DNA of 64,000 nt, taken from assembly GCF_014199595.1 (NCBI RefSeq), contig NZ_JACHNX010000009.1, positions 95,258 to 159,257 of the forward strand, written 5' to 3'. Shown here piece by piece: positions 8,764 through 17,682 of the stretch. The position numbers were made by a program, and so were the translations under genes. Each line of letters begins with the position of its first letter. Position 1 is the stretch's first letter. The notes under the pieces are model-generated. The model ran no database searches, was not told where the DNA came from, and worked only from the letters and a program-made list of their open reading frames with translations. Source of the stretch: Sphingomonas yabuuchiae (GTDB lineage: Bacteria > Pseudomonadota > Alphaproteobacteria > Sphingomonadales > Sphingomonadaceae).

Positions 8764-9509
8764 GCGGCTGGCTGATCGTCGTCGGACTCGGGCCGGGCGC
8801 GGAGGCGATGGTCACGCCCGAGGTATCGGCGGCGCTCGCCGAGGCGACCGATGTCGTCGGCTATATCCCCTATGTCGCGCGCGTGCCCGAGCGGCCCGGC
8901 CTGACCCGCCATGCCAGCGACAACCGGGTCGAGCGCGACCGCGCGCTCCATGCGCTGGAGATGGCGGAGGCAGGCTGCCGCGTCGTCGTCGTATCCTCGG
9001 GCGATCCGGGGGTGTTCGCGATGGCGGCGGCGATCTTCGAGCGGGTGGAGGAAGATGCCACCCGCTGGCACGACCTCGACATCCGCGTGCTGCCCGGCAT
9101 CACCGCGATGCTGGCGGCGAGCGCGCGGGCGGGCGCGCCGCTGGGCCATGATTTCTGCGCGATCAACCTCTCCGACAATCTCAAACCCCAGGCGTTGATC
9201 GAGCGGCGGCTGGCGCTGGCGGCGGAGGCGGATTTCGCCATCGCGCTCTACAATCCCCGGTCCAAGGCGCGGCCCGACGCGCTGGATGCGGCCTTTGCGT
9301 TGCTGCGCGAGACATGCGGGGATGACCGCCCGGTGCTGTTCGCACGCGCCGTCTCCACACCCGAGGAGCATTTGCGCATCGTACCCCTGCCGGAAGCGCG
9401 GGGCGAGATGGCCGATATGCGCACCGTCGTCATCATCGGCTCCAGCCGCACGCGGATGATCCCGCACGCCGGACGGCCGATCCTCTACACCCCCCGGACG
9501 ACGCCGTGA
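8760..9509 (+). CDS. cobJ: CobJ, precorrin-3B C17-methyltransferase
   Basis: 249 residues of the tetrapyrrole methylase family, beginning GWLIVVGLGPGAEAMVTPEV. SSGDPGVFAMA and the LYNPRSKARPD segment are characteristic of CobJ/CbiH. The enzyme methylates C17 and contracts the ring to give precorrin-4. ATGA overlap with cobI. The 3' end runs 25 bases into the convergent cobK gene. Confidence 0.95.
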   Translation: MSGWLIVVGLGPGAEAMVTPEVSAALAEATDVVGYIPYVARVPERPGLTRHASDNRVERDRALHALEMAEAGCRVVVVSSGDPGVFAMAAAIFERVEEDATRWHDLDIRVLPGITAMLAASARAGAPLGHDFCAINLSDNLKPQALIERRLALAAEADFAIALYNPRSKARPDALDAAFALLRETCGDDRPVLFARAVSTPEEHLRIVPLPEARGEMADMRTVVIIGSSRTRMIPHAGRPILYTPRTTP

Positions 9510-10231
9510 TCCAGCCAGTCCAGCACGGCCGCGACGCTGTCGACCTGCGGGCGGGGCGGAATGAAGGGCCGGTCGATCATAACGACCGGCAGCCCGATTT
9601 CGCGCGCCGCGTCGAGCTTCGCCCGTGCGCCGGTGCCGCCCGCATTCTTGGCGACCACTACTTGAATCCGGTGTTCACCCAGCAGCGCCAGTTCGCCAGC
9701 CAGCGTGAAGGGGCCTCGGTCCACGACCAGATGGTGGCGGGGCAGCGCGGGCGGTGCGGCGGCATCGACGAAGCGCAGCAGGTAGAAATGCTGCGCCGCG
9801 CTGGCGAAGTCGCCGATGGTCTGACGCCCGAGCGCCAGGAAGACGCGCGCCGGATCGGAGCCGAGCGCGCCTACCGCCTGTTCGGTATCCGCCACGTGGG
9901 TCCAGCGGTCGCCGGGCGTTTCCACCCATTTGGACCGGGTCAGCGCGAGAAGGGGCACGCCCGCCAACTCCGCCGCCGCAATCGCGTTGGCGCTGATCCG
10001 CGCGGCGAAGGGATGGGTGGCGTCGACCAGATGGGTCACGCCTTCGCGGCGCATATGGTCGGCCAGCCCCTCGATACCGCCGAACCCGCCGATCCGCGTC
10101 GGGATTGCCTGTGCGCGTGGAGCCTCGGTCCGACCCGCATAGCTCAGCACCGCGCGTTCGCCGCGCGCCGCCAGCGCGGTGGCCAGGGCGCTCGCCTCGG
10201 TCGTGCCGCCGAGCAGAAGGATGTGGCGCAT
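9485..10231 (-). CDS. cobK: CobK, precorrin-6A reductase (inverted within the operon)
   Basis: 248 residues beginning MRHILLLGGTTEASALATAL, the NADPH-binding N-terminus of CobK/CbiJ, followed by HLVDATHPFAARISANA and VDRGPFTLAGE. It reduces precorrin-6A to precorrin-6B. It is the only minus-strand gene inside the plus-strand corrin operon. It overlaps cobJ tail-to-tail by 25 bases, and its ATG interlocks with that of cobL in one CATG (10229-10232). Its promoter must lie inside cobL. A Shine-Dalgarno-like GGGAG precedes the start within cobL sequence. Confidence 0.94.
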   Translation of the reverse strand: MRHILLLGGTTEASALATALAARGERAVLSYAGRTEAPRAQAIPTRIGGFGGIEGLADHMRREGVTHLVDATHPFAARISANAIAAAELAGVPLLALTRSKWVETPGDRWTHVADTEQAVGALGSDPARVFLALGRQTIGDFASAAQHFYLLRFVDAAAPPALPRHHLVVDRGPFTLAGELALLGEHRIQVVVAKNAGGTGARAKLDAAREIGLPVVMIDRPFIPPRPQVDSVAAVLDWLDHGVVRGV

Positions 10232-11429
10232 GGCTGACTCCCAGGCGTGGCTGACGATCGTCGGGATCGGCGAGGATGGCTGGGACGGCCTGACCGCCCC
10301 CGCGCGCGCCGCGATCCTGGCGGCCGATAGCGTGATGGGCGCGCCGCGTCACCTGTCGCTGCTGGCTGAGCAGGGCCGGGCCGAACGGATCGTCTGGCCC
10401 GTCCCCTTTGCCGATGGTGTTCCCATGCTGCTCGAACGGAAGGCTGAGCGGGTGGTGATGCTCGCCTCGGGCGATCCCTTCTGGTTCGGGGCGGGGTCGG
10501 TGGTGACACGGGCGATGGAGCCGGGCGAGTGGGTCGCCTATCCGGCCCCGTCCACCCTGTCGCTGGCGGCGGCGCGGCTGGGCTGGCCGGTCGAGACGAT
10601 CCACAGCGTCGGACTGCACGCGCGGCCCGTCGAGACGCTGCGTCCGCATCTGGCACCGGGGCAGCGGATCCTGGCGCTGATGCGCGATGGCGCTTCGGTG
10701 ACGGGGCTGGCCGCCTGGCTGGCCGAGCAGGGCTTCGGTGACAGCGCACTGACCGTGCTGGAGGCGCTGGGCGGTCCGCGCGAGCGGGTGCGGGCCTGCA
10801 CGGCGGACGCACTCGACTGGACCGACATCGCCCACCCGGTCGCGGTGGCGATCGAGCCTGCCGGGGCGGGCCGTATCCTGCCGCGTGCGAATGGCCTGGA
10901 CGATGACTGGTTCGCGCATGACGGACAGATCACGAAGCGCCCCGTCCGCGCGCTGGCGCTCTCGGCGCTCGCCCCGCGACCGGGCGAGTTGCTGTGGGAC
11001 ATCGGCACGGGATCGGGATCGGTCGCGATCGAATGGCTGCTGAGCGACCCGACCACCCGCGCCATCGGTTTCGAGCGCGACCCCGTGCGCCTCGTCCGCG
11101 CCGCCGACAATGCCGCGCGGCTGGGCCTGACCCGGCTGGACCTGATCGAGGGTGATGCGGTTTCGGGGCTGGCCGAGCGTCCGCGTCCCGATGCGGTGTT
11201 CGTCGGCGGCGGCTTGTCGCGACCACTGGTCGAGGCGCTGCGGACGCTGCCGCGCTGTCGCCTGGTCGCGCACGCCGTCACGCTGGAGACCGAGGCTTTG
11301 CTGGCCGAATGCCATGCCCGTTATGGCGGGGAGCTACTGCGCATCGAACTGGCGCGCGCACGACCGCTCGGCACCAAGCGGGGGTGGAAGGCGAGCTATC
11401 CCATCGTGCAGTGGCGGGTAGCATGGTGA
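10230..11429 (+). CDS. cobL: CobL, precorrin-6Y C5,15-methyltransferase (decarboxylating)
   Basis: A 399-residue two-domain enzyme. The N-terminal half is a CbiE-type tetrapyrrole methylase (WLTIVGIGEDGWDGLTAPAR). The C-terminal half from about residue 235 is a CbiT-type Rossmann methyltransferase with motif LWDIGTGSGSVAIEW near residue 252. It methylates C5 and C15 and decarboxylates the C12 acetate. The ATG at 10230 has AGAAGGA about 9 bases upstream, lying inside the opposite-strand cobK gene. Confidence 0.95.
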   Translation: MADSQAWLTIVGIGEDGWDGLTAPARAAILAADSVMGAPRHLSLLAEQGRAERIVWPVPFADGVPMLLERKAERVVMLASGDPFWFGAGSVVTRAMEPGEWVAYPAPSTLSLAAARLGWPVETIHSVGLHARPVETLRPHLAPGQRILALMRDGASVTGLAAWLAEQGFGDSALTVLEALGGPRERVRACTADALDWTDIAHPVAVAIEPAGAGRILPRANGLDDDWFAHDGQITKRPVRALALSALAPRPGELLWDIGTGSGSVAIEWLLSDPTTRAIGFERDPVRLVRAADNAARLGLTRLDLIEGDAVSGLAERPRPDAVFVGGGLSRPLVEALRTLPRCRLVAHAVTLETEALLAECHARYGGELLRIELARARPLGTKRGWKASYPIVQWRVAW

Positions 11430-11773
11430 TCGCCGGTTTCGGATGCCGGGCGGAGGCGACCTCCGAGTCCTTCCGCAGCGCGCTGACCGCCACCGGCGTG
11501 CGCCCCGATGCGCTGGCCGTGCCCGCTGACCGGGCCGGGTTGATCGCGCCCTTTGCCGAGGCGGAGGGGCTGGCCGTCCACTCCGTCGCCGCCGACCTGC
11601 TGTCAGGCATCGACACCCCGACCCGCTCGACCGTCAGCCTGGCCGCACGCGGGGTCGGCAGCGTGGCCGAAGCCGTCGCGCTGGCCGCCGTCGGACCGGG
11701 CGCGCGGATCGTCGGCCTGCGTGTAATTTCCTCCGACCGCATGGCGACCTGCGCCATTGCCCAGGGACATTGA
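11423..11773 (+). CDS. cobE: CobE (CbiG C-terminal-like) cobalamin biosynthesis protein
   Basis: 116 residues matching the stand-alone CobE / C-terminal CbiG domain: [16 protein letters not shown] at the start, later [18 protein letters not shown] and a conserved-looking C-terminal segment. CbiG removes acetaldehyde from cobalt-precorrin-5A in the anaerobic path; the exact aerobic role of CobE is not well defined. Overlaps the cobL stop by seven bases and is followed by cobM after one base. Confidence 0.88.
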   Translation: MVIAGFGCRAEATSESFRSALTATGVRPDALAVPADRAGLIAPFAEAEGLAVHSVAADLLSGIDTPTRSTVSLAARGVGSVAEAVALAAVGPGARIVGLRVISSDRMATCAIAQGH

Positions 11774-11774
11774 G

Positions 11775-12539
11775 ATGACCGTTCACTTCATCGGCGCCGG
11801 ACCCGGCGCCCCCGACCTGCTGACCCTGCGGGGCCGCGATCTGATCGCCGCCTGCCCGGTCTGCCTCTATGCCGGATCGCTGGTGCCGGAGGCGGTGCTG
11901 GCCCATTGCCCGCCGGATGCGAAGATCGTGAACACCGCGCCGATGACGCTCGATGAGATCATGGCCGAGATTGCGGACGCCCATGGCAAGGGCCAGGACG
12001 TGGCCCGGCTCCATTCCGGCGACCTGTCGGTCTGGTCGGCGATGGGTGAGCAGGTGCGGCGTTTGCGCGAACTGGGCATCCCCGTCTCGGTAACGCCGGG
12101 CGTGCCGTCCTTCGCGGCAGCGGCGGCGGTGCTGGAAAGCGAGCTGACCCTCCCCGGCATCGCGCAATCGGTGATCCTGACCCGCACCCCCGGCCGCGCC
12201 AGCGCCATGCCGGAGGGCGAATCGCTGAGCGCCTTCGCTGCGACCGGCGCGACGCTGGCCATCCATCTGTCGATCCACAATCTGGACAAGGTGGTGGCCG
12301 ACCTGACCCCGCATTATGGTGCCGACTGCCCGGTCGCGATCGTCTGGCGCGCCAGCTGGCCCGAGCAGCGTATCGTCCGCGCGACACTCGCCACCATCGC
12401 GGAGGCCGCCGCCGATGGGCCGGAGCGAACCGCGCTGATCCTGGTCGGCCGCGTGCTCGATCAGAGCGATTTTGCCGAGAGCCGCTTATATGCGGAGGGC
12501 TATGACCGCCGCTATCGTCCTGGGAACAGCGTAGAATGA
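11775..12539 (+). CDS. cobM: CobM, precorrin-4 C11-methyltransferase
   Basis: 254 residues of the tetrapyrrole methylase family, starting [50 protein letters not shown] and [12 protein letters not shown] are typical of CobM/CbiF. It converts precorrin-4 to precorrin-5. I chose the ATG at 11775, directly after the cobE TGA, over an upstream in-frame TTG. Confidence 0.95.
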   Translation: MTVHFIGAGPGAPDLLTLRGRDLIAACPVCLYAGSLVPEAVLAHCPPDAKIVNTAPMTLDEIMAEIADAHGKGQDVARLHSGDLSVWSAMGEQVRRLRELGIPVSVTPGVPSFAAAAAVLESELTLPGIAQSVILTRTPGRASAMPEGESLSAFAATGATLAIHLSIHNLDKVVADLTPHYGADCPVAIVWRASWPEQRIVRATLATIAEAAADGPERTALILVGRVLDQSDFAESRLYAEGYDRRYRPGNSVE

Positions 12540-13843
12540 CGCCGGGTCTGATGATCGCCGCGCCCGCCTCGGGCACCGGCAAGACGACGGTGATGCTGGG
12601 CCTGCTCCGCGCGTTTCGCGACGCGGGGCTGGCCGTGCAGCCGTTCAAGAGCGGCCCCGACTATATCGACCCCGCCTTCCACCGTGCGGCCTGCGGGCGG
12701 GCATCGTTCAATCTCGACGGCTGGGCGATGCCGGCGACGCTGCTCGATACGCTGGGGCAGCGAGGGGCGGATGCCGAGCTGGTGCTGGCGGAAGGTTCGA
12801 TGGGTCTGTTCGACGGCGTCGCCAAGCCGGGCGCAACCGGCATGGGCAGCAGTGCCGAGACGGCCAGGCGCATGGGCTGGCCGGTGATCCTGGTCATCGA
12901 CGTATCGGGACAGGCGCAATCGGCGGCGGCGACCGCGCTGGGCTTTGCGCGCTACGATCCCGAATTGCGGGTGGCGGGCGTCATCCTCAACCGGGTGGCG
13001 AGCCCGCGTCATGAGCGGCTGGCGAAGCTGGGTTTCGAGGAGATCGGCCTGCCGGTCTTCGGCGCGCTGCCCCGGCGCGGCGACCTGGTCCTGCCCGAGC
13101 GGCATCTGGGGCTGGTGCAGGCGGTCGAGCATCCCGAACTCGACCGGCTGATCGGCGACTATGCGGCGTTTCTGGCGGCGCATGTCGATCTGGAGGCGGT
13201 TCGCGCGGCGGCCTATGCCAGGCCCGTCACGCCTGCGTCCGGCACCCTGCCGCCACCGCCCGCGCAGCGGATCGCGCTGGCGCAGGATGCGGCCTTTTCC
13301 TTTGTTTATCCGCATATGCTGGAGGGCTGGCGCGCAGGCGGGGCGGAGATATTGCCCTTCTCGCCGCTCGCCGACGAAGCCCCCGATGCCTCGGCCGATC
13401 TGGTCTGGCTGCCCGGCGGCTATCCCGAGCTTCATGCCGGACGACTGGCGGCGGCGGAGACGTTCCGCGCCGGTCTCGCCGCCCATGCCGCGACCAAGCC
13501 GATCCATGGCGAGTGCGGTGGCTATATGGCGTTGGGCGAGGCGCTGATCGATGCGGAGGGTGTCAGCCACCGCATGGCCGGTCTGCTCGGCCTCGTGACC
13601 AGCTATGCCAAGCGCAAGATGCATCTCGGCTATCGCCGCGCGACCCTGCTCGGCGAGGTGGCCGGGATGCCCGAGGGCGCGGTGCTGGGCGGGCATGAAT
13701 TTCATTACTCGACCGTGCTCGAACAGCCCGATGCAGCCCTTGCCCATGTCGTGGATGCGCAAGGCGAGGCGGTGCCCGAAACCGGATCGCGGCGGGGGGC
13801 TGTGACCGGCACTTTCTTCCATCTGGTGGCGCGTTGGTGGTGA
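12536..13843 (+). CDS. cobB: CobB, hydrogenobyrinic acid a,c-diamide synthase
   Basis: 435 residues. The N-terminal ATPase domain has P-loop-like ASGTGKTT at about residues 11-18 and [14 protein letters not shown]. The C-terminal class I glutamine amidotransferase domain has [13 protein letters not shown] and [10 protein letters not shown] with the nucleophilic cysteine near residue 327. It amidates the a and c acetates using glutamine and ATP, producing the CobN substrate. ATGA overlap with cobM. Confidence 0.95.
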   Translation: MTPGLMIAAPASGTGKTTVMLGLLRAFRDAGLAVQPFKSGPDYIDPAFHRAACGRASFNLDGWAMPATLLDTLGQRGADAELVLAEGSMGLFDGVAKPGATGMGSSAETARRMGWPVILVIDVSGQAQSAAATALGFARYDPELRVAGVILNRVASPRHERLAKLGFEEIGLPVFGALPRRGDLVLPERHLGLVQAVEHPELDRLIGDYAAFLAAHVDLEAVRAAAYARPVTPASGTLPPPPAQRIALAQDAAFSFVYPHMLEGWRAGGAEILPFSPLADEAPDASADLVWLPGGYPELHAGRLAAAETFRAGLAAHAATKPIHGECGGYMALGEALIDAEGVSHRMAGLLGLVTSYAKRKMHLGYRRATLLGEVAGMPEGAVLGGHEFHYSTVLEQPDAALAHVVDAQGEAVPETGSRRGAVTGTFFHLVARWW

Positions 13844-14586
13844 TTGGGGTGGTGAGTGGGGTGGTGAGCGGGTTCGTCTCCCTTGTCGGCGCGGGGCCGG
13901 GCGATCCGGAACTGTTGACGCTGAAGGCGGTGCGCTGTCTGGGCGCGGCCGATGTCGTGCTGTTCGACGATCTCGCCGCCGGGCCGATGCTGAGCCATTG
14001 CCGCGCCGACGCCGAACTGATCGCGGTCGGCAAGCGGGCGGGCCGTACCTCGCCCAAGCAGGGCGAGATCGACCGGCTGCTGGTCGATCACGCGCTGAGC
14101 GGCAAGCGCGTCGTCCGGCTGAAGTCCGGCGATCCGGGTATCTTCGGGCGGCTGGAGGAAGAGATCATCGCCCTGAAGGCCGCCGCCATTCCCTTCGAGA
14201 TCGTCCCCGGCGTCAGCACGGCGAGCGCGGCGGCGGCGGCGGCGGGCCTGCCGCTGACCCGGCGGTCCGAGGCGCGGCGGGTGCAGTTCGTGACCGGCCA
14301 TGACGTCACGGGCGCGCTGCCCGCCGACCGCAACATGGCGGCGCTGGCGGATGCGGGTGCGACGACCGTGGTGTTCATGCCGAAGCGGACATTCCCCGCG
14401 CTGGTCGAGGCGCTGGTCGCCCATGGCCTGTCGCCGGAAACCCCCGCGCTGATGGCCGAGCATGTCGGCTGCTCCGACCAGCGGCTGACCCGCGCGACGA
14501 TCGGTGCGCTGGCCGCGCAACTGGCGCAAGGCGTGTCGGACAAGGCCGCGCTGATCCTCTACGGCCCGCTGATGGAGGATCTGTGA
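13834..14586 (+). CDS. cobA: CobA, uroporphyrinogen-III C-methyltransferase (SUMT)
   Basis: About 250 residues. The methylase core begins FVSLVGAGPGDPELLTLKAV, with LKSGDPGIFGRLEEE and VPGVSTASAAAAAAGLPLTR. It makes precorrin-2, the entry compound of the whole pathway, yet is near the 3' end of the operon. The start is uncertain: 13834 is a TTG and a run of in-frame GTG codons (13837-13866) sits in a short tandem GGGGTGGTGAG repeat. A start at the GTG near 13864 would place the core at the N-terminus. Confidence 0.93.
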   Translation: MVVIGVVSGVVSGFVSLVGAGPGDPELLTLKAVRCLGAADVVLFDDLAAGPMLSHCRADAELIAVGKRAGRTSPKQGEIDRLLVDHALSGKRVVRLKSGDPGIFGRLEEEIIALKAAAIPFEIVPGVSTASAAAAAAGLPLTRRSEARRVQFVTGHDVTGALPADRNMAALADAGATTVVFMPKRTFPALVEALVAHGLSPETPALMAEHVGCSDQRLTRATIGALAAQLAQGVSDKAALILYGPLMEDL

Positions 14587-15347
14587 TCCATCTCGACCTG
14601 ATCGGCATCGGCACGGGCAACCCCGATCACCTGACCCGCGCGGCGGAGACGGCGATGCGGAGCGCCGACCTGATTCTGCTGCCGCGCAAGGAAGACAAGG
14701 CCGAGCTGATCGACCTGCGCCGCGACATCTGTGCGCAGGTGCTGGCGGGCACAAGCGTGCAGGTGGTCGAGTTCGACCTGCCGGTACGGGCCGTCGAGGG
14801 CGCTTATCTCGATACGGTCGAGCATTGGCACGATGCGATCGCCGAACGCTGGGCGGCGGAGATCGCGGCGCATCTGCCGCGCGGCGGGCGGGTGGCGCTG
14901 CTCGTCTGGGGCGATCCGTCTCTTTACGACAGCACGATCCGGATCACGCGGCGGCTGGTCGCGGTGGAGCGGGTCACGGTGGTGCCGGGGATCACCAGCC
15001 TGCAACTGCTCTGCGCCGCGCACGCCATTCCGTTCAACGCGGTCGGCGCGCCGGTGATGGTGACGACCGGGCGCCGCCTGCGCGAGGGCGGCTGGCCCGA
15101 GGGAGCGGACAGCGTGGCGGTGATGCTCGACGGCGGCTGTGCGTTCACCACGCTGGATCAGCCGGATGCGGTGATCTGGTGGGGAGCATATCTCGGCATG
15201 GCGCAGGAGGCGGTCGAGGCCGGGCGGCTGGTCGATGTGGCGGATCGGATCGTGGCGCGCCGCGCCGAACTGCGGCGGGTCCATGGGTGGATCATGGATG
15301 TGTATCTGCTGCGGCGGGGTAGGGATTTGGTGGGGGAGGAGGCGTGA
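14583..15347 (+). CDS. cobF: CobF, precorrin-6A synthase (deacetylating)
   Basis: 254 residues of the tetrapyrrole methylase superfamily, opening IHLDLIGIGTGNPDHLTRAA. It has LPRKEDKAELIDLRRDIC, which is specific to CobF. CobF methylates C1 of precorrin-5 and removes acetate, a step found only in the aerobic route. The GTG start overlaps the cobA stop (GTGA). It is the last plus-strand gene before a repeat-rich gap. Confidence 0.94.
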   Translation: MIHLDLIGIGTGNPDHLTRAAETAMRSADLILLPRKEDKAELIDLRRDICAQVLAGTSVQVVEFDLPVRAVEGAYLDTVEHWHDAIAERWAAEIAAHLPRGGRVALLVWGDPSLYDSTIRITRRLVAVERVTVVPGITSLQLLCAAHAIPFNAVGAPVMVTTGRRLREGGWPEGADSVAVMLDGGCAFTTLDQPDAVIWWGAYLGMAQEAVEAGRLVDVADRIVARRAELRRVHGWIMDVYLLRRGRDLVGEEA

Positions 15348-15373
15348 TAGAGCCCGTCGTTCTGCCACGCACC

Positions 15374-15470
15374 GCTCCCCTCCCGCAGGCGAGTTGCGGG
15401 TCGGCCATGCCCCCGGCATGGCCTGAACGATGCGGGGCATCGTTCACCCGCAACTGGGCTGGGGGAGGGC
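15374..15470. repeat. Branched palindromic element (three nested inverted repeats)
   Basis: Outer arms CCCCTCCCGCAGGCGAGTTG.. (15376-15400) and the complement ending GGGGGAGGG (15446-15469) share GTTGCGGGT/ACCCGCAAC. They enclose two small hairpins, GGCCATGC/GCATGGCC (15403-15422) and TGAACGATGC/GCATCGTTCA (15424-15446). Folded, this would be a cloverleaf-like structure. It lies between convergent cobF and cobO; no gene is visible in 15348-15541. Confidence 0.7.
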
Positions 15471-15502
15471 CTTGCCCCAAGCCGTGTCGCCCGTGGCTTA
15501 GC

Positions 15503-15544
15503 CCCCACCCCAAACCCCTCCCCCCTGCCGGGAGGAGGGGCTTA
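15503..15544. repeat. GC-rich hairpin repeat at the cobO 3' end
   Basis: CCCCTCCCCCCTGCCGGGAG continuing GAGGGG and CTTA, with the flank CCACCCCAAA. It is nearly identical to the copy inside cobN (3533-3572). It reaches the cobO stop codon and may act as its transcription end. Confidence 0.75.
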
Positions 15545-16144
15545 GAACTCGATCCCTTTCTGTGCCTTCACGCCCTGTTCGCGGAAGGGATGCTTCACCT
15601 GCGTCATGTCCGTCACCAGATCCGCCGCCTCGATCAGCGCGTCGGGCGCATTCCGGCCGGTAATGACGACATGCGTCATCGCGCCTTTGGTCGCCAGCAC
15701 CTCCAGCACCTCGTCCAACGGCAGATAGTCATAGCGCAGTACAATGTTCAGCTCGTCGGCGACGATCAGGTCGTAGGACGGGTCGGCGATCATGCGCTTG
15801 ACCTCTTCCCACGCGGTGCGCGCGGTGGCGATGTCGCGACTGCGGTCCTGGGTGTTCCAGGTGAAGCCTTCGCCCATCGCGTGGAAATCCACCTCGGGAA
15901 AGCGCGCCAGCACCGCCGCCTCGCCGGTGGTCATCGCGCCCTTCACGAACTGGACCATGCCCACGCGCATGCCGTGGCCGACCGCACGCATCACCATACC
16001 GAGTGCGGCGGTCGTCTTGCCCTTGCCCTTGCCGGTATGGACGATGATCAGGCCCTTTTCGGCGTCGCGGGCGGCGACCTTGCTGTCCTGCGCGGCTTTC
16101 TTCTTGGCCATGCGCTCGGCATGTTCGGCGTCGGTTCGCATCAT
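15542..16144 (-). CDS. cobO: CobO, cob(I)yrinic acid a,c-diamide adenosyltransferase
   Basis: 200 residues of the CobA/CobO/BtuR ATP:corrinoid adenosyltransferase family. The P-loop HTGKGKGKTTAALGM is at about residues 36-50, followed by VGMVQFVKGAMTTGEA and the DELNIVLRYDYL segment. It transfers the adenosyl group from ATP to cobalt. The start ATG at 16144 overlaps the cobU stop (ATGA) and follows GGAGAG by a few bases, favouring it over the next ATG three bases on. Confidence 0.95.
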   Translation of the reverse strand: MMRTDAEHAERMAKKKAAQDSKVAARDAEKGLIIVHTGKGKGKTTAALGMVMRAVGHGMRVGMVQFVKGAMTTGEAAVLARFPEVDFHAMGEGFTWNTQDRSRDIATARTAWEEVKRMIADPSYDLIVADELNIVLRYDYLPLDEVLEVLATKGAMTHVVITGRNAPDALIEAADLVTDMTQVKHPFREQGVKAQKGIEF

Positions 16145-16665
16145 TTCTCTCCTGAAAGCCGCAAGGGTAGCCCCGCCACTACCAGATCGGTCGCATCGCA
16201 CACCCGCGCCAGCCGCTGGTTGAGCGTGCCTTGCGCATCCCGGAAGCGCCGGGCGAGCGCATTGTCGGGGACGATGCCGAAGCCGACCTCGTTGCTGACC
16301 AGCACCACCGGGCCGGGTGCGTTTGCCAGCGCTGCGACCAGCGCGTCGCCCGCCGCCGCCAGATCGGCTTCCCCCAGCAACAAATTGGTCAGCCATAGCG
16401 TCAGGCAGTCGACCAGCAGCACCCGGTCGGCCCGGCTATGCTCGGCGACAGCTTCCGGCAGGGCCATGGGCGCTTCGACGGTCATCCAGCGTTCGTCGCG
16501 ATCGGCCTGGTGCCGGGCGATCCGGTCGCGCATCTCGTCGTCCCAGGCCTGCGCGGTAGCGATGAAGCAGCCGGTGGGCGTCATCGCTTCGGCCAGCGCC
16601 TGCGCATGGCGGCTCTTGCCCGACCGGGCGCCGCCGAGGACCAACAGGGTGCGGGGCTTCGTCAT
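16141..16665 (-). CDS. cobU: CobU/CobP, adenosylcobinamide kinase/guanylyltransferase
   Basis: 174 residues with the P-loop LLVLGGARSGKSRHAQ at about residues 7-22, CFIATAQAWDDEM, and the VLLVDCLTLWLTNLL and VLVSNEVGFGIVP motifs of the bifunctional enzyme. It phosphorylates adenosylcobinamide and converts it to the GDP form. I placed the start at ATG 16665 so the P-loop sits near the N-terminus. Its start is only 27 bases from the divergent cobD start. Confidence 0.94.
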   Translation of the reverse strand: MTKPRTLLVLGGARSGKSRHAQALAEAMTPTGCFIATAQAWDDEMRDRIARHQADRDERWMTVEAPMALPEAVAEHSRADRVLLVDCLTLWLTNLLLGEADLAAAGDALVAALANAPGPVVLVSNEVGFGIVPDNALARRFRDAQGTLNQRLARVCDATDLVVAGLPLRLSGEK

Positions 16666-16692
16666 GCCGGTCCGCATCGCGGGAGCGGGCCG

Positions 16693-17682
16693 ATGACGCA
16701 AGCCCAAATGGCGGCGCTGACCCATCATGGCGGCCGGATCGATGCGGCCAGGGCGCTGTTCCCGAACGCGCCCGGCTCATGGCTGGATCTTTCGACAGGG
16801 ATCAACCCGGTGCCCTGGACCCCGCCCGAGGGGCTGGAGGTCGATCCCGCCCCCTTGCCGGATCGCAGCGCGCTGGCCCATCTGGAAGCACAGGCGGCGG
16901 CGCATTTCGGCGTCGCGGCGGAGCGGGTGGCGGCGGTACCGGGCAGCGAGATGGCGCTTCGCCTGTTGCCGCTGCTGGGCGTGCCGCAGCCGATCGTCGC
17001 GGTTCGCCCGAGCTATGGCACCCACGGCGCGGTCGCCTCTGCGCGGGTCGATCAGTCCGTGCTGGACGATTGGGCGGGGCGGGCGGGCAGCCTGCTGATC
17101 GCCAATCCCAACAATCCCGATGGCGTCTATCGCTCGCCCGAGCGATTGGCCCGGCTGGCGGCGGCGCAAGCACGGGCGGGGGGCTGGCTGATCCTGGACG
17201 AGGCCTTTGCCGATGCGATGCCGGGAAGCGGCTTCGACGGCGGCGATCAGGTCGTGGTGCTGCGGTCCTTCGGCAAGTTCTTCGGGCTGGCCGGGGTGCG
17301 GCTGGGCTTCGTCATGGCCGCGCCGGAGATATTGGCGCGGCTGCGCGACCTGCTGGGGGACTGGCCGGTGTCGGCGCATGCGATCAGCTGGGGCAGCGCG
17401 GCCTATGCCGATCGCGCATGGATCGCGGCGACCCGGATCGCTTTGGTCGAACGGGCGGCGGCGTTGGATGCGGTGCTGGCGCGTCATGGCCTGATCGCGC
17501 GCGGGGCCTGTCCGCTGTTCCGCATGGTCGAGACGCCGGAGGCGGCCGTCATCTTCCGGCGATTGGCGGCGGCGGGCATATTGATCCGGCCCTTCGCCGA
17601 TGCGCCGGAACGACTGCGCTTCGGCGTGCCCGCTGTGGCCGCGGATCTCGAACGATTGGATGAGGCGTTGCGGCATGGCTGA
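16693..17682 (+). CDS. cobD: Threonine-phosphate decarboxylase (CobD; CobC in Pseudomonas naming)
   Basis: 329 residues of the class I/II PLP aminotransferase fold. It has LTHHGGRIDAA and LDLSTGINPVPW at the N-terminus, LLIANPNNPDGVY, LILDEAFAD, and SFGKFFGLAGVRLGF with the PLP lysine near residue 193. It makes aminopropanol phosphate for the nucleotide-loop linker (or acts in that step). It overlaps cbiB by eight bases. Confidence 0.92.
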   Translation: MTQAQMAALTHHGGRIDAARALFPNAPGSWLDLSTGINPVPWTPPEGLEVDPAPLPDRSALAHLEAQAAAHFGVAAERVAAVPGSEMALRLLPLLGVPQPIVAVRPSYGTHGAVASARVDQSVLDDWAGRAGSLLIANPNNPDGVYRSPERLARLAAAQARAGGWLILDEAFADAMPGSGFDGGDQVVVLRSFGKFFGLAGVRLGFVMAAPEILARLRDLLGDWPVSAHAISWGSAAYADRAWIAATRIALVERAAALDAVLARHGLIARGACPLFRMVETPEAAVIFRRLAAAGILIRPFADAPERLRFGVPAVAADLERLDEALRHG

